Below, piece after piece: positions 50,934 to 59,908 of a stretch of 64,000 nucleotides of DNA (positions are counted from its first letter, which is position 1; every line of letters begins with the position of its first letter). Both the position numbers and the translations under genes were made by a program. The stretch comes from Hyphomicrobiales bacterium (GTDB lineage: Bacteria > Pseudomonadota > Alphaproteobacteria > Rhizobiales > Rhizobiaceae): NCBI GenBank assembly GCA_900472675.1, contig UCJA01000001.1, positions 173,222 through 237,221 of the forward strand, given 5' to 3'. The notes under the pieces are model-generated. The model worked only from the letters and a program-made list of their open reading frames with translations, had not been told where the DNA came from and did not search any database.

Positions 50934-51434
50934 TTGACTGCATTTCTTCCCATCCATCCGCTGACCAAACAGGGTTTTGCACCCTATGGCGAGGTGATCG
51001 AAGCGGATCCATCGACCATGCGGCTGATCAATGGCGGCACTACGGAGCGCTACCACGGCGTTGCCGCACCGGTCGTTTCGGGCGAGCCCGGTCGGCTGAT
51101 CTTCAGCATTTTTCGCGGGCAGCCGCGGACCTTTCCCTATGCCGTCGGCATGATGGAGCGGCATCCGCATGCCAGCCAGAGTTTTATGCCGCTGTCGGGC
51201 CGTCCCTTCCTGGTCGCGGTCTCGGACGATGTGGACGGGCGCCCGGGGCAGCCAAAGGTCTTCCTCGTCCAGGCGAACCAGGGGGTCAACTATTTCCCGA
51301 ATACCTGGCATCATCCGCTGATGGCGCTCGACGACATCTGCGACTTCCTGGTGGTGGACCGCGACAATACCTCCGAGAACCTCGAGGAACGCATGTTCGA
51401 GACGCCCTATCTGATCGAGGAGCCCCAGCTTTGA
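50934..51434 (+). CDS. allA: Ureidoglycolate lyase
   Basis: A 166-residue cupin-like enzyme splitting ureidoglycolate into glyoxylate and urea. Family motifs: [52 protein letters not shown] and [14 protein letters not shown]. The start is taken as TTG at 50934, with AAGGCG at suitable distance and the usual N-terminal length; GTG at 50916 inside the HEPN gene is an alternative. Before the array inserted, allA presumably followed uraD directly, so its start region may have been altered. Its stop overlaps the uraH start (TTGA). Confidence 0.88.
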   Translation: MTAFLPIHPLTKQGFAPYGEVIEADPSTMRLINGGTTERYHGVAAPVVSGEPGRLIFSIFRGQPRTFPYAVGMMERHPHASQSFMPLSGRPFLVAVSDDVDGRPGQPKVFLVQANQGVNYFPNTWHHPLMALDDICDFLVVDRDNTSENLEERMFETPYLIEEPQL

Positions 51435-51787
51435 CCGGCCTTACCACCCACGTGCTCGACACCGCCTCCGGCCTGCCGGCTGCAGGCCTTGTCATCGACC
51501 TCTTCCGGATTTCCGGTGGCAGCCGGGAGGCGCTGAAAACCGTCATCACCAACAGCGACGGGCGGGTCGACGGCGGTCCGATCCTTTCGGGCGACAGCTT
51601 TCTGGCGGGCGAATACGAGCTGGTCTTCCACGCAGGTGATTACCTAAGGCGCCTGGGCGTCGCGCTGCCGGAACCGGCGTTTCTCGACCTCATCCCGATC
51701 CGCTTCGGGATCGCCGATACGGCGGCGCATTACCATGTGCCGCTGCTTCTTTCGCCTTACGGCTACTCCACCTATCGGGGCAGCTGA
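51431..51787 (+). CDS. uraH: 5-hydroxyisourate hydrolase
   Basis: A 118-residue transthyretin-like protein that hydrolyses 5-hydroxyisourate to OHCU. Diagnostic are the N-terminal [25 protein letters not shown], and the C-terminal [18 protein letters not shown] (YRGS tetrapeptide). The TTG start is set by the overlap with the allA stop. The ATG of the next gene shares the last base of its stop. Confidence 0.94.
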   Translation: MTGLTTHVLDTASGLPAAGLVIDLFRISGGSREALKTVITNSDGRVDGGPILSGDSFLAGEYELVFHAGDYLRRLGVALPEPAFLDLIPIRFGIADTAAHYHVPLLLSPYGYSTYRGS

Positions 51788-52536
51788 TGCGGTTTGCCGC
51801 GATTGCCGACATTCATGGAAACCACGCGGCGCTGAAGGCCGTGCTCGACGACGTGACGTCGCTCGGCATCCGCAATGTGGTCAACCTTGGCGACTGCTTC
51901 AGCGGTCCGCTGGAGGCGGGCAAGACCGCCGACCTTTTGCTGCTGCTGGACCCCGAGGGGACGGCGACGGTGCGGGGCAACCACGACCGCTACCTGCTCG
52001 AGGCGCCAGGCGCTGCAAAGCTCGGGCCGTGGGAGGGCGATGCGCTTGCCCAGCTGGCGTCGCGGCACCTGCAGTGGCTTTCGCGGCTCCTGCCATCCCG
52101 CGTCTACCGCGACGAAGTGTTTCTCTGCCATGCGACGCCTCAAGCCGACGAGGTCTACTGGCTGGAAAAGGTGTCCGAGGACGGCCATGTGGGCTTGCGA
52201 CCGCTGGAGGAGATCGAGGCCATGGCGGCGGGCGTCTCGCAGGGGCTCATTCTGTGCGGTCACAGCCATGTGCCGCGCATCGTGCAGCTGTCCGACGGGC
52301 GGCTGATCGTCAATCCCGGCAGCGTCGGCTGCCCGGCCTATGACGATGACCATCCGGTGTTTCACCGAATCGAGAACGGCCACACGCTTGCCTCCTATGC
52401 GGTGCTCGAGAAGGTCGGGACGGTCTGGTCGGTGCAGCTGCGCAACATCCCTTACGACCACATGTCGATGTCGCGGCTCGCAGCAAAGCGGGGCAAGGAT
52501 GACTGGGCGCTGGCGCTCGCCACCGGCCGGGTCTGA
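51787..52536 (+). CDS. Metallophosphoesterase (YfcE/DUF2437-like)
   Basis: A 249-residue calcineurin-like phosphoesterase: FAAIADIHGNHAAL (DxH), NLGDCFSGP (GD), VRGNHDRY (GNHD), LCGHSHVPRI (GHxH) and NPGSVG. Such proteins hydrolyse phosphodiesters or nucleotides; a link to purine breakdown is suggested only by coupling to uraH. The last 85 bases overlap the end of a gene on the opposite strand. Confidence 0.87.
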   Translation: MRFAAIADIHGNHAALKAVLDDVTSLGIRNVVNLGDCFSGPLEAGKTADLLLLLDPEGTATVRGNHDRYLLEAPGAAKLGPWEGDALAQLASRHLQWLSRLLPSRVYRDEVFLCHATPQADEVYWLEKVSEDGHVGLRPLEEIEAMAAGVSQGLILCGHSHVPRIVQLSDGRLIVNPGSVGCPAYDDDHPVFHRIENGHTLASYAVLEKVGTVWSVQLRNIPYDHMSMSRLAAKRGKDDWALALATGRV

Positions 52537-53174
52537 TCCGTCGTGCGAAACTGGCCGAAATCGGTCATGCCGAAGCGGGTGATATTGCTGTCGTAGTCGA
52601 TAGTCTGGAATTTCAGGCGGATCTTGTCCTGGAAAAGATCCCAGCGACCGGTGTCGAGAAATGTCCGGCTGCCCGACCAGGCCAATGCCGCCGACAACCA
52701 AACGAGATCGACGAGCCCCGCATCGAGAAGCGCTTGCGCTACCGTGCCACAGCCGTAAACGCCAATCCGATAGGGTGTTGCGGCCTGGGCAAATTCCGCC
52801 CGAACAGCTCTGAAGTAATCCAGCACGACCTGAAGATCCGCTGGCTTTGCAAGGTCCATGTCGACGGCAAAGTAGATGGCGCTGCCTGCCGGCTGCCCGG
52901 CGGCTGTCGCATCGGACAAAGCCTGCAGCGCGTCATTCCTGCCGTTCACCGCGCCGAAATCGTCGGGTTCGCTGTTACGTTGCTGAAAGACGACGGCAAC
53001 GCTGATGCCGTTCGCAGACAGGGCGTCCGCTTCCGCGGCGGTCAGCTTCTTGTTCGGAAAGCGCGTGGTGTTCTGGCGGTTGTAATAACGGATCACGCAT
53101 TGCACCCCGGCGGAGGAAAGGGCCGGCGCCAGACCGGTGGTTCTGTGCGGCGTGTCGATGATTGTGTGTTCCAT
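52452..53174 (-). CDS. DUF1906 glycoside-hydrolase-like protein with extended C-terminus
   Basis: A 240-residue protein of the DUF1906 (Rv2525c-like, GH25-related TIM barrel) family: MEHTIIDTPHRTTGLAPALSSAGVQCVIRYYNRQ, GISVAVVFQQRN, GSAIYFAVDMD and GVYGCGTVAQALLDAGLVDLVW. Members may act on cell-wall polymers; activity is unproven. No signal peptide is seen. The last 28 residues or so (QTRPVASASAQSS...) are encoded antisense to the end of the phosphoesterase gene and do not look like the family, so the original stop may have been lost. Confidence 0.72.
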   Translation of the reverse strand: MEHTIIDTPHRTTGLAPALSSAGVQCVIRYYNRQNTTRFPNKKLTAAEADALSANGISVAVVFQQRNSEPDDFGAVNGRNDALQALSDATAAGQPAGSAIYFAVDMDLAKPADLQVVLDYFRAVRAEFAQAATPYRIGVYGCGTVAQALLDAGLVDLVWLSAALAWSGSRTFLDTGRWDLFQDKIRLKFQTIDYDSNITRFGMTDFGQFRTTDQTRPVASASAQSSLPRFAASRDIDMWS

Positions 53175-53348
53175 CAGCCGTATCCCTTTTCAGGTCCGCC
53201 AAAGCCAAAGTTGTGCCAGTGCTGCCCTGCAATCTGGAAGGGCTAGCTGCTCTGGCATCCGTATAAGTTGTGTGGGAAGTAGCGTCTTGGAAACCATTCA
53301 GCAATGCTTGGCCTCGATACTCCGCTACGATTCTCGAGGAGACGACTG

Positions 53349-54125
53349 ATGGCCCAGGCGCGCGGAAAAACGGCAACCAGACGCAAGACTGCAAAGCGAC
53401 CCAGCTCCTCCGGCGGAAGCTCGATGCTGCCCTGGATGGCGGCACTTGCGGTGCTGGGCGGCGGCATCCTGCTCTACGACAACGTCAAGCCGGTGCGGCA
53501 GGCAATCACCAGCCTGACGTCGGAGCGGCCTGTGCGGACGGCCGAGACGCCTGCCGCTTCGCCTGTGGCCCGCCCGCAGCCACCCCGCGCCGTGGTCGCG
53601 GCTCCAGCTCTTCCGCCGCATCCGGTCACGCCGTCGCCAGCACTTCGGCCGCTCGATCACGGGATGACAGCTGCGATCGTGCCGCCGGCGCCGATCGGCA
53701 AGCCTGACCAGCCGTCGTCCACGCCGGCTCCAGCCATGCCCGCGGTGCTGCGGCCGGGCGAAGCGCTGGCCGGTTCCTACCAGGCGAAGTTCTTCCTCTG
53801 CGGTACCGCCAAGCAGGACGACTGCGTGCTGTCGGCCGATCGATTCGTCTTCCACGGCCAGAAGATCCGCCTCGTCGGCATCGAGGTGCCGGACATCAAG
53901 AAGCCGCGTTGCGAGGCCGAGCGGATCAAGGCGAGCGATGCGGAACTGCGGGTGCGGGCCTTTCTGGACTCCGGCCCCTTCGATCTGGTCAGCTGGCAGG
54001 GCAATGGTGACGAAGTGGATGGCCACAAGCTGCGCGTCGTCAGTCGCAACGGACGGTCGCTCTCCGATATCCTCGTCAAGGAGGGCCTTGCCAAGCGGCC
54101 CGGCGGTTCCGGCGGTTGGTGCTGA
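53349..54125 (+). CDS. Membrane-anchored thermonuclease (SNase-like) family protein
   Basis: A 258-residue protein. A basic N-terminus (RGKTATRRKTAKR) precedes one membrane segment (about residues 26-42, MLPWMAALAVLGGGILLY). A long Pro/Ala-rich linker (residues about 60-135) leads to an SNase-like domain: RLVGIEVPDIKKPRCEAERIKASDAELRVRAFL and RSLSDILVKEGLAKRPGG. RLVGIEVPDI and the following Glu match the catalytic neighbourhood of staphylococcal nuclease, but the second Arg is unclear, so activity is uncertain. The 94-residue gene follows after 10 bases. Confidence 0.75.
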   Translation: MAQARGKTATRRKTAKRPSSSGGSSMLPWMAALAVLGGGILLYDNVKPVRQAITSLTSERPVRTAETPAASPVARPQPPRAVVAAPALPPHPVTPSPALRPLDHGMTAAIVPPAPIGKPDQPSSTPAPAMPAVLRPGEALAGSYQAKFFLCGTAKQDDCVLSADRFVFHGQKIRLVGIEVPDIKKPRCEAERIKASDAELRVRAFLDSGPFDLVSWQGNGDEVDGHKLRVVSRNGRSLSDILVKEGLAKRPGGSGGWC

Positions 54126-54135
54126 AGCTTTCCTG

Positions 54136-54420
54136 ATGCAGGAGGACGATGCCTACGACGCCGCCGCGTTTGATGAGGCGCTCGATCGCATCCCGACCGG
54201 CTACAGCACCGGCCAATTTTCTGGTCGGCGCTGGGGCGCGACGCTGAAGCGCGATCCGGACGGGCGCCGGATCTGGCTGTTTGCCGAGGATCTTGCGGGC
54301 ACCGACATCATCAGCTTCAACCTCTACCGGCTCTCATCCGGCCAGCCGTCGCTCAAGCCCTGCGAGATGTCGACCGGCACGGTGGTTGCCTTCGTGCTCG
54401 GCTACCGGCCGGAGGTTTGA
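54136..54420 (+). CDS. Hypothetical protein (94 aa)
   Basis: A small acidic protein: MQEDDAYDAAAFDEALDRIPTGYSTGQFSGRRWGATLKRDPDGRRIWLFAEDL at its N-terminal half, then FNLYRLSSGQ and VVAFVLGYRPEV. It has no signal or membrane segment. It seems to be a compact alpha/beta protein, closely following the nuclease-like gene, so the two may be co-expressed. I do not recognise a family. Confidence 0.65.
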   Translation: MQEDDAYDAAAFDEALDRIPTGYSTGQFSGRRWGATLKRDPDGRRIWLFAEDLAGTDIISFNLYRLSSGQPSLKPCEMSTGTVVAFVLGYRPEV

Positions 54421-54439
54421 GCCCCCAGCTGCCCGGTGA

Positions 54440-55585
54440 TCAGCCGAGCGGGGTGGCGAGGATGCTGCGGTCGATGTGCTGGATGTCGCGCTTGCCGCAG
54501 AGCGCCATGGTGATGTCCATTTCCTTACGGATGATTTCCAGCGCCGTGGTCACGCCTTCCTTGCCCATGGCGCCGAGGCCATAGAGGAAGGGGCGACCGA
54601 TATAGGTGCCGCGCGCTCCCAGCGCCACCGCCTTCAGCACGTCCTGGCCGGAGCGGATGCCGCCATCGACATGGACCTCGATGCGGTCGCCGACCGCGTC
54701 GACGATCTTTGGCAGCATGCTGATCGAGGAGGGGGCGCCATCGAGCTGCCGTCCGCCATGGTTGGAGACGATGATCGCATCGGCCCCGGTATCGGCAGCG
54801 GCGCGGGCGTCTTCTTCGTCGAGGATGCCCTTGATGATCAGCTTTCCGCCCCAGAGATTCTTGATCCAGCGGATGTCGTCCCAGGAGAGGCGCGGGTCGA
54901 ACTGCTCGGCCGTCCAGGCGCCGAGCGACGATAGGTCCGAGACGTTGCTCGCATGGCCGACGATATTGCCGAAGGCGCGGCGCTTGGTGCGCAGCATGTC
55001 CAGGCACCACTGCGGCCGGGTGGCGAGCTGGAAGGCGCTGTTCAGCGTCCATTTCGGCGGCGCGGAGAGGCCGTTGCGGATGTCCTTGTGGCGCTGGCCC
55101 AGAATCTGCAGGTCGGCCGTCACCACCAGCGCCGAGCAGTTGGCGGCCTTGGCGCGGCCGATCAGCCGCTCCACGAAGCCGCGATCCTTCAACACATAGA
55201 GCTGGAACCAGAAGGGTTTCGTCGTCACCGAAGCGACGTCTTCGATCGAGCAGATGCTCATGGTGGAGAGGGTGAAGGGAACGCCGAATTCTTCCGCCGC
55301 CTTGGCGGCCAGCATCTCGCCATCGGCATGCTGCATGCCGGTCATGCCGGTCGGCGCCAGCGCTACGGGCATGGAGGCGCGCTCGCCGACCATGGTGGTC
55401 TCGAGCGAGCGGTTGGTCATGTCCACCAGAACCCGTTGGCGTAGCTTGATCTTTGCGAAGTCGTCCTCGTTGGCGCGGTAGGTCCCTTCCGTCCAGGCGC
55501 CGGAATCGGCGTAGTCGAAGAACATCTTGGGGACGCGGCGGCGGGCGAGGGTTTTCAGATCGGCAATGGTCAGCGGCTTGGGCAT
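54440..55585 (-). CDS. lldD: FMN-dependent alpha-hydroxy acid dehydrogenase (L-lactate dehydrogenase type)
   Basis: A 381-residue TIM-barrel flavoenzyme. Features are the opening TIADLKTLARRRVPKMFFDYADSGAWTEGTYRANEDDF, PVALAPTGMTGMQHADGE, STMSICSIEDVA, FQLYVLKDR, the catalytic VSNHGGRQLDGAPSSI and DGGIRSGQDVLKAVALGARG. It oxidises L-lactate or a related 2-hydroxy acid and passes electrons to the chain. The symbol is by similarity; a glycolate or mandelate enzyme is possible. It is separated from the chemotaxis gene by a terminator. Confidence 0.88.
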   Translation of the reverse strand: MPKPLTIADLKTLARRRVPKMFFDYADSGAWTEGTYRANEDDFAKIKLRQRVLVDMTNRSLETTMVGERASMPVALAPTGMTGMQHADGEMLAAKAAEEFGVPFTLSTMSICSIEDVASVTTKPFWFQLYVLKDRGFVERLIGRAKAANCSALVVTADLQILGQRHKDIRNGLSAPPKWTLNSAFQLATRPQWCLDMLRTKRRAFGNIVGHASNVSDLSSLGAWTAEQFDPRLSWDDIRWIKNLWGGKLIIKGILDEEDARAAADTGADAIIVSNHGGRQLDGAPSSISMLPKIVDAVGDRIEVHVDGGIRSGQDVLKAVALGARGTYIGRPFLYGLGAMGKEGVTTALEIIRKEMDITMALCGKRDIQHIDRSILATPLG

Positions 55586-55695
55586 GGGGTGGGTCTTCCT
55601 CCTGAAGAGGAACGAGAACTAGCATATCCCGCAGCCGTCGCCAGCCCAAAATCCGCCACCGGACGAAGCGGCCTGCTTAGCCCCGCTGCAACTGA

Positions 55696-55719
55696 AACGG
55701 GCGGCCGAAGCCGCCCGTT
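55696..55719 (-). terminator. Hairpin after the chemotaxis receptor gene
   Basis: AACGGGCGGC-CGAA-GCCGCCCGTT is a perfect 10-bp stem with a tetraloop, 29 bases past the receptor stop on the minus strand. It has only a short T-tract (GTTTCAGTT). Confidence 0.7.
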
Positions 55720-55747
55720 CAGTGGTGTTCAGACCGGTTTTAAGAGG

Positions 55748-57718
55748 TCAAAACTCTTCCCAGTTGTCCCTGGAGACTGCGGCGCCGGCTGCTGCCGACT
55801 GGCCGCCGAAGGCGCTGGCGATCTTGCGGCCAAGCGCGCGGGCCGGGGAGGCCGCAGGCCGCGAGACGGCGGAGGCAACGGCCGGGGCCGCGTTCGAGCG
55901 GGTCGGGGCGGCAGCGGCTTGAGCGCCGCCCTGGCCGAGGTTGAAGCGCGACAGCAGCTGGTTCAGGGCTGCGGCTTCGCGGGCCAGGCTGTGGCTTGCC
56001 GCGGTCGATTCTTCCACCATGGCGGCATTCTGCTGAGTGCCCTGGTCCATGGTGTTGACGGCCGTGTTGATCTCCTGCAGGCCGACCGACTGTTCGCGCG
56101 ACGATTCCACGATCGCGCCGACATGCCGGTTGATCTCCTGGACTTCGGACACGATGACCTCGAGAGCGCGGCCGGTTTCACCGACCAGGCTGACGCCGGA
56201 GCGAACATGCTCGCCGGAGGTGTTGATCAGCGCCTTGATCTCCTTGGCAGCCTTGGCAGACCGCTGGGCGAGCTCGCGCACTTCCTGGGCAACGACGGCA
56301 AAACCCTTGCCCGCTTCGCCTGCACGGGCGGCCTCGACGCCGGCGTTGAGGGCCAGCAGGTTGGTCTGGAAGGCAATCTCGTCGATGACGCCGATGATGT
56401 TGGTGATCTCGGTGGACGAGCGCTCGATCTCGTTCATCGCCGTGACTGCATTGCCAACCACGCGGCCCGATTGCTCGGCGCCATCACGGGCCTTGGTCAC
56501 CAGCTTGCCGACTTCTTCGGCCCGGCGGCTGGCATCCTTGACGGTGGTGGTGATCTGCTCGAGTGCTGCCGCGGTTTCCTCGACGGAGGCCGCCTGCTGT
56601 TCGGTGCGCTTGGACAGGTCGTCGGCGGCCGAACGGATCTCGTTGGCGCCGGCGTCGATGGCGCGGGCGTTGTTCCCGACAGCCCGCAGGGCATCCTGCA
56701 GGTTGGCGACCGAGCTGTTGAAGTTGGTGCGCAGGCCATCCAGGTTGGCCACGAAAGCGCTGTCGATGCGGTAGGCAACATCGCCCTCGGCCAGCTTGTC
56801 GAGTGCGGTGGCGAGGTGATCGACGGCAAACTGCGTGTCCGCCGCTTCCTTGGCCTTCTGCGCTTCGCGCTCGATGCGTTCGCGCTCGGACAGGCTGCGG
56901 TTGGCGTCGGCGTCACGCTCCAGGCGGGCCCGCTCGATGGCGTTGTCGCGGAAGACGGCAACGGCTGCCGCCATCTGGCCGACTTCGTCCTTGCGATCCT
57001 GCCCATCGACCGGTGCCTCGGTCTGCCCGGCGGCCAGCGATGCCATGCGCTCACGCAGTCTTGCGATCGGCGCCGTGATGCCCTTGGTAGCAATCATGAG
57101 AGATGAGAGGATGCCGAGGCCGAAAACGATGACGAGCGTGGCCAGCGTCTTCAGGATGACGGCATCGGTGGTTTCGCTCATCGTCGCGCTGGTCTTGGCA
57201 ATGCCCTTGGTGAACTGATCCAGCGTGGCAGCCATGTCCTTGGCGAGCGGGAGGATCAGAAGGTCGGCCTTGGCCAGAAGCGCGCGTGCCTCTTCGTCAC
57301 GGTCGGCCGAGCCGGCCTCAACGGCCTTGTCGGTCAGCGCAACGACTTCCTTTGCGCGGGTGATGATGCCGTTGACCTGAGGCATTGTAGACGCCATGCC
57401 GGACAGGACCGACTCGAGCCGCAGCTTCAGGTTGTCAGTGCTTTCCTTGTAGAAAGCCGTTGCGGTTGCAAGGCCCTCGGAGCCTTTCGGATAGGTCATA
57501 ACCTGGTAGGCGGCGTAGCCGGAGGCTGCCAGGTTGCGGTTGGCGCGGGCCATTTCCACTGCCGTCACATTGTCGGTCGTGATGAAGTTGGTGTAGGCGC
57601 CATCAGTCTCGTCGAACTGGGCCGCCAGGAAGCCCGTGGCACCAAGGCCGACGACGCAGAGCGGGATGATAACCGCCAGAATTTTCGTACGAATATTTGC
57701 GTTTTTGAGAAATGACAT
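55748..57718 (-). CDS. Methyl-accepting chemotaxis protein
   Basis: A 656-residue chemoreceptor: N-terminal membrane segment (about residues 12-32), a helical periplasmic sensor, a second segment near 190-210, HAMP domains ([20 protein letters not shown]; also [13 protein letters not shown]), and the signalling tip [41 protein letters not shown]. It ends NWEEF, a CheR/CheB docking pentapeptide in rhizobial receptors. The ATG at 57718 is chosen by the basic start [13 protein letters not shown]. The ligand is unknown; location next to purine genes does not prove purine sensing. Confidence 0.93.
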   Translation of the reverse strand: MSFLKNANIRTKILAVIIPLCVVGLGATGFLAAQFDETDGAYTNFITTDNVTAVEMARANRNLAASGYAAYQVMTYPKGSEGLATATAFYKESTDNLKLRLESVLSGMASTMPQVNGIITRAKEVVALTDKAVEAGSADRDEEARALLAKADLLILPLAKDMAATLDQFTKGIAKTSATMSETTDAVILKTLATLVIVFGLGILSSLMIATKGITAPIARLRERMASLAAGQTEAPVDGQDRKDEVGQMAAAVAVFRDNAIERARLERDADANRSLSERERIEREAQKAKEAADTQFAVDHLATALDKLAEGDVAYRIDSAFVANLDGLRTNFNSSVANLQDALRAVGNNARAIDAGANEIRSAADDLSKRTEQQAASVEETAAALEQITTTVKDASRRAEEVGKLVTKARDGAEQSGRVVGNAVTAMNEIERSSTEITNIIGVIDEIAFQTNLLALNAGVEAARAGEAGKGFAVVAQEVRELAQRSAKAAKEIKALINTSGEHVRSGVSLVGETGRALEVIVSEVQEINRHVGAIVESSREQSVGLQEINTAVNTMDQGTQQNAAMVEESTAASHSLAREAAALNQLLSRFNLGQGGAQAAAAPTRSNAAPAVASAVSRPAASPARALGRKIASAFGGQSAAAGAAVSRDNWEEF

Positions 57719-58069
57719 TCTGCCCTCGGCTCGTTGAACTGGCCCGAAGCCCACGGCTCTGCACACGCCAGCCTGGGAGGAGCGGCGTCGGTTGCTAAGG
57801 ATCGCAGAGGAGAGTGGGGGACCGCGGATAGGGATGACGACAATGTCAGGCCGTCATGGCCACCGTAAATTCGTCCGGGCGATATTTAGCGGTAGTTAGT
57901 TTAGATATCATGAAGGAAGGGCAGGGAGCTGATCTAACGCAAGCCATGATCGCCTGTCCTAAACTGCTGCGACGGGTCGGAATTGCCTCTACACCAGAGG
58001 TTGAGGCTTGATCGCCGCTCCCGCCACATAGGTTTCGATACGGAGCATCGGCTTTGCCCGTTCGTCAGT
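57719..58069. other. Gene-free region upstream of the chemotaxis receptor
   Basis: No ORF is supported. The part near 57870-57925 is A+T-rich (GATATTTAGCGGTAGTTAG) and may hold the receptor promoter. The distal end contains the first copy of the guaD-tail repeat (58005-58039). Confidence 0.4.
58005..58039. repeat. 35-bp direct repeat, distal copy of the guaD 3' end
   Basis: Matches 58608-58642 with one mismatch in 35 bases. On the minus strand it would encode IETYVAGAAIKP, similar to the guaD terminus, but continues with different codons to its own stop. It brackets the toxin-antitoxin remnant together with the guaD copy. Confidence 0.9.
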
Positions 58070-58485
58070 TCACGCGGCTTCGTCGATAATCCTGGAATAG
58101 GACACGCTCTTCTGCAGGTTCTTGATCGCGTCGATGGCGTCGGATTTGGTTTTGAATGGCGGAGAATTCAAGACGATCTCGCCGGTCCCGGCAACAAGGC
58201 GGAAGACGAAGCCATGTTCTCCATCCCTGAACAACTGGAAAGCAGGCTGTCCGGCAAGCACGGTCGCGAGGACTTCGCGCTCGTCCCTTTCGAAGGTTTC
58301 AATTGCTCCCGGACCAGGCTCGTCTATCGGGTGATGCTCGCTCTCGTAAGCGTCTATCAGGGTCGCGAGCACATCCAGCTGGTCGCCCCCTCCGGTGTCC
58401 CGGAAGGTGATCCCCAAAGCTGTTCAAGCCATTTAATTGCCTGGGCATAGTCCGCTTCCGAGCGGATGGGTCTGATCTCAATCAT
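58070..58485 (-). pseudogene. Frameshifted HigA-like antitoxin N-terminus joined to a DUF1508 domain
   Basis: From ATG 58485 the frame gives MIEIRPIRSEADYAQAIKWL and reaches GTPEG, the start of HigA-type antitoxins; the continuation DQLDVLATLIDAYESEHHPI lies in another frame. The shift is at a run of five C on the plus strand (58386-58390); removing two bases restores the family sequence. After HHPID the HTH domain is missing and instead FQLFRDGEHGFVFRLVAGTGEIVLNS appears, a DUF1508 (YegP-like) motif, followed by a short tail to the stop. So this is a broken composite, or a sequencing error in the C run plus a fusion. The downstream frame from 58417 could still make a 115-residue protein. Confidence 0.72.
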
Positions 58486-58545
58486 ACTCCACCTTTGCTG
58501 CATCTACGCGATCGTAGTCTCTGTGGCAGAGATGATCCTCATGGC
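58478..58545 (-). pseudogene. Possible HigB toxin C-terminal remnant
   Basis: On the minus strand the codons just before the HigA-like start read HRDYDRVDAAKVEYD and stop inside the antitoxin start, resembling the C-terminus of HigB toxins (tyrosine-Asp-Arg pattern) and the usual toxin-before-antitoxin order. The N-terminal two thirds are absent; guaD ends shortly upstream. The similarity is short, so this is tentative. Confidence 0.4.
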
Positions 58546-58600
58546 GCATCATCGCGCTTATCGGCCGCCTTGCAACAGCGCCGAAGTTCCTCTCGCTTTT

Positions 58601-59908
58601 TTACTTCGGCTTCATCGCCGCTCCCGCCACATAGGTTTCGATGATGGCGCGGTCGTCGCCCATGGTCTGCAAGAGGAAGAGTTCTTCCGGCAGGGTGCGG
58701 ATGGTTTCCATGCGCAGTTTCATGGCCGGCGTCGGGGCGGCGTCGAGCACAACCACGTCGGCGGTCGAGCCGACCTCCAGCGTGCCGATATCGGCCTGCA
58801 TCCCAAGCGCCTCGGCATTGCCTCTCGTCATCAGGTAAAAGCTTTCGAGCGGGTTGAGGCGCTCGCCGAGCAGCTGCTGGATCTTGTAGGCCTCGTCCAG
58901 GGTGCGCAGCATGGAGTAGCTGGAGCCGCCGCCGATATCGGTCGCCACCGCTACGCGCACCGGCTTTTCGCGGCGCATCAGCGCCTTCAGCGGAAACAGG
59001 CCGGAGCCGAGGAAGAGGTTGGACGTGGGGCAATGGACGGCAACGGCGCCCGCTTCCGACAGGGCATCCGCCTCGCGTTCCGACAGGTGGATGGCGTGGC
59101 CGAGCAGGGTCTTTTGCCCGAGCAGGCCGTAGCGGGCGTAGATATCGGTGTAGTCCGTCGCCTCTGGATAGAGCTCGCAGGTGTAGCGGATCTCTTCCTG
59201 GTTTTCCGACAGATGGGTCTGGATGAAGAGGTCGGGAAACTCGCGTGCCAGGGCCTGCGCCGCACTCATCTGTTCCGGCGTCGAGGTGATCGCAAAGCGC
59301 GGCGTGATGGCCACGTGGTTGCGACCCTTGCCATGCCATTCCTTGATGACGGCACGGGTCTCGTCATAGCCCATCTGCGGCGTATCGAGCAGGCCCTGGG
59401 GGGCGTTGCGGTCCATCATCACCTTGCCGCCCACCATGCACATGCCGCGCTTCAGCGCCTCGGCGAAGAAGGCGTCGGCGGAGGTCTTGTGGACGGAGCA
59501 ATAGGCGACCGCTGTCGTCGTGCCGTGGCGCAGCAGTTCGTCGTAGAAATGGGTGGCGATACGGGCTGCGTGGTCGCTTTCGACGAAACGGCATTCCTCC
59601 GGGAAGGTGTAGGTGTTCAGCCATTCCAGCAGATCGGCGGCATAGGAGGCGATCACCTGCATCTGCGGGAAGTGCATGTGGCAATCGATGAAGCCGGGCA
59701 GGATGAGATGCGGCCGGTGGTCGATCTCCGGCGTCCCCTCCGGCGCCACCTGCCTCACCGCGGCATAATCGCCAGCTGCTGCAATCCTGCCGTCCGACAC
59801 CAGCAGGGCGCCATCGTGCTCATAGGTGTAGCTGTCACTATCGGCCAGCGACAGGGGCGCCCGCTTGAAGGAGAGCAGGCGGCCGCGGATCAGCTTTGTT
59901 TCGGTCAT
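58601..59908 (-). CDS. guaD: Guanine deaminase
   Basis: A 435-residue amidohydrolase deaminating guanine to xanthine. Metal-site motifs: PGFIDCHMHFPQ, HGTTTAVAYCSVH, FIQTHLSENQEEI (with the HxSE region), LGHAIHLSE, VHCPTSNLFLGSG and VATDIGGGSSYSML. It is coupled to puuD by a 4-base overlap (ATGA) and is the second gene of the minus-strand purine unit. The last 35 bases of the gene area are duplicated at 58005-58039. Confidence 0.93.
   Translation of the reverse strand: MTETKLIRGRLLSFKRAPLSLADSDSYTYEHDGALLVSDGRIAAAGDYAAVRQVAPEGTPEIDHRPHLILPGFIDCHMHFPQMQVIASYAADLLEWLNTYTFPEECRFVESDHAARIATHFYDELLRHGTTTAVAYCSVHKTSADAFFAEALKRGMCMVGGKVMMDRNAPQGLLDTPQMGYDETRAVIKEWHGKGRNHVAITPRFAITSTPEQMSAAQALAREFPDLFIQTHLSENQEEIRYTCELYPEATDYTDIYARYGLLGQKTLLGHAIHLSEREADALSEAGAVAVHCPTSNLFLGSGLFPLKALMRREKPVRVAVATDIGGGSSYSMLRTLDEAYKIQQLLGERLNPLESFYLMTRGNAEALGMQADIGTLEVGSTADVVVLDAAPTPAMKLRMETIRTLPEELFLLQTMGDDRAIIETYVAGAAMKPK
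58608..58642. repeat. 35-bp direct repeat, copy inside the guaD 3' end
   Basis: Partner of 58005-58039 with one mismatch. It covers the final codons of guaD. The 568 bases between both copies hold the HigA/DUF1508 remnant. Confidence 0.9.

Noticed and set aside
55589..57106. Plus-strand open frame of about 500 codons over the chemotaxis gene
   Set aside because: The minus strand encodes an unmistakable chemoreceptor; the plus frame is Gly/Arg/Asp-rich without motifs.
58594..58620. Terminator after guaD (CCGAAGT/ACTTCGG inverted repeat)
   Set aside because: Seven-base arms with a 16-base loop and no T-run; partly inside the coding region.
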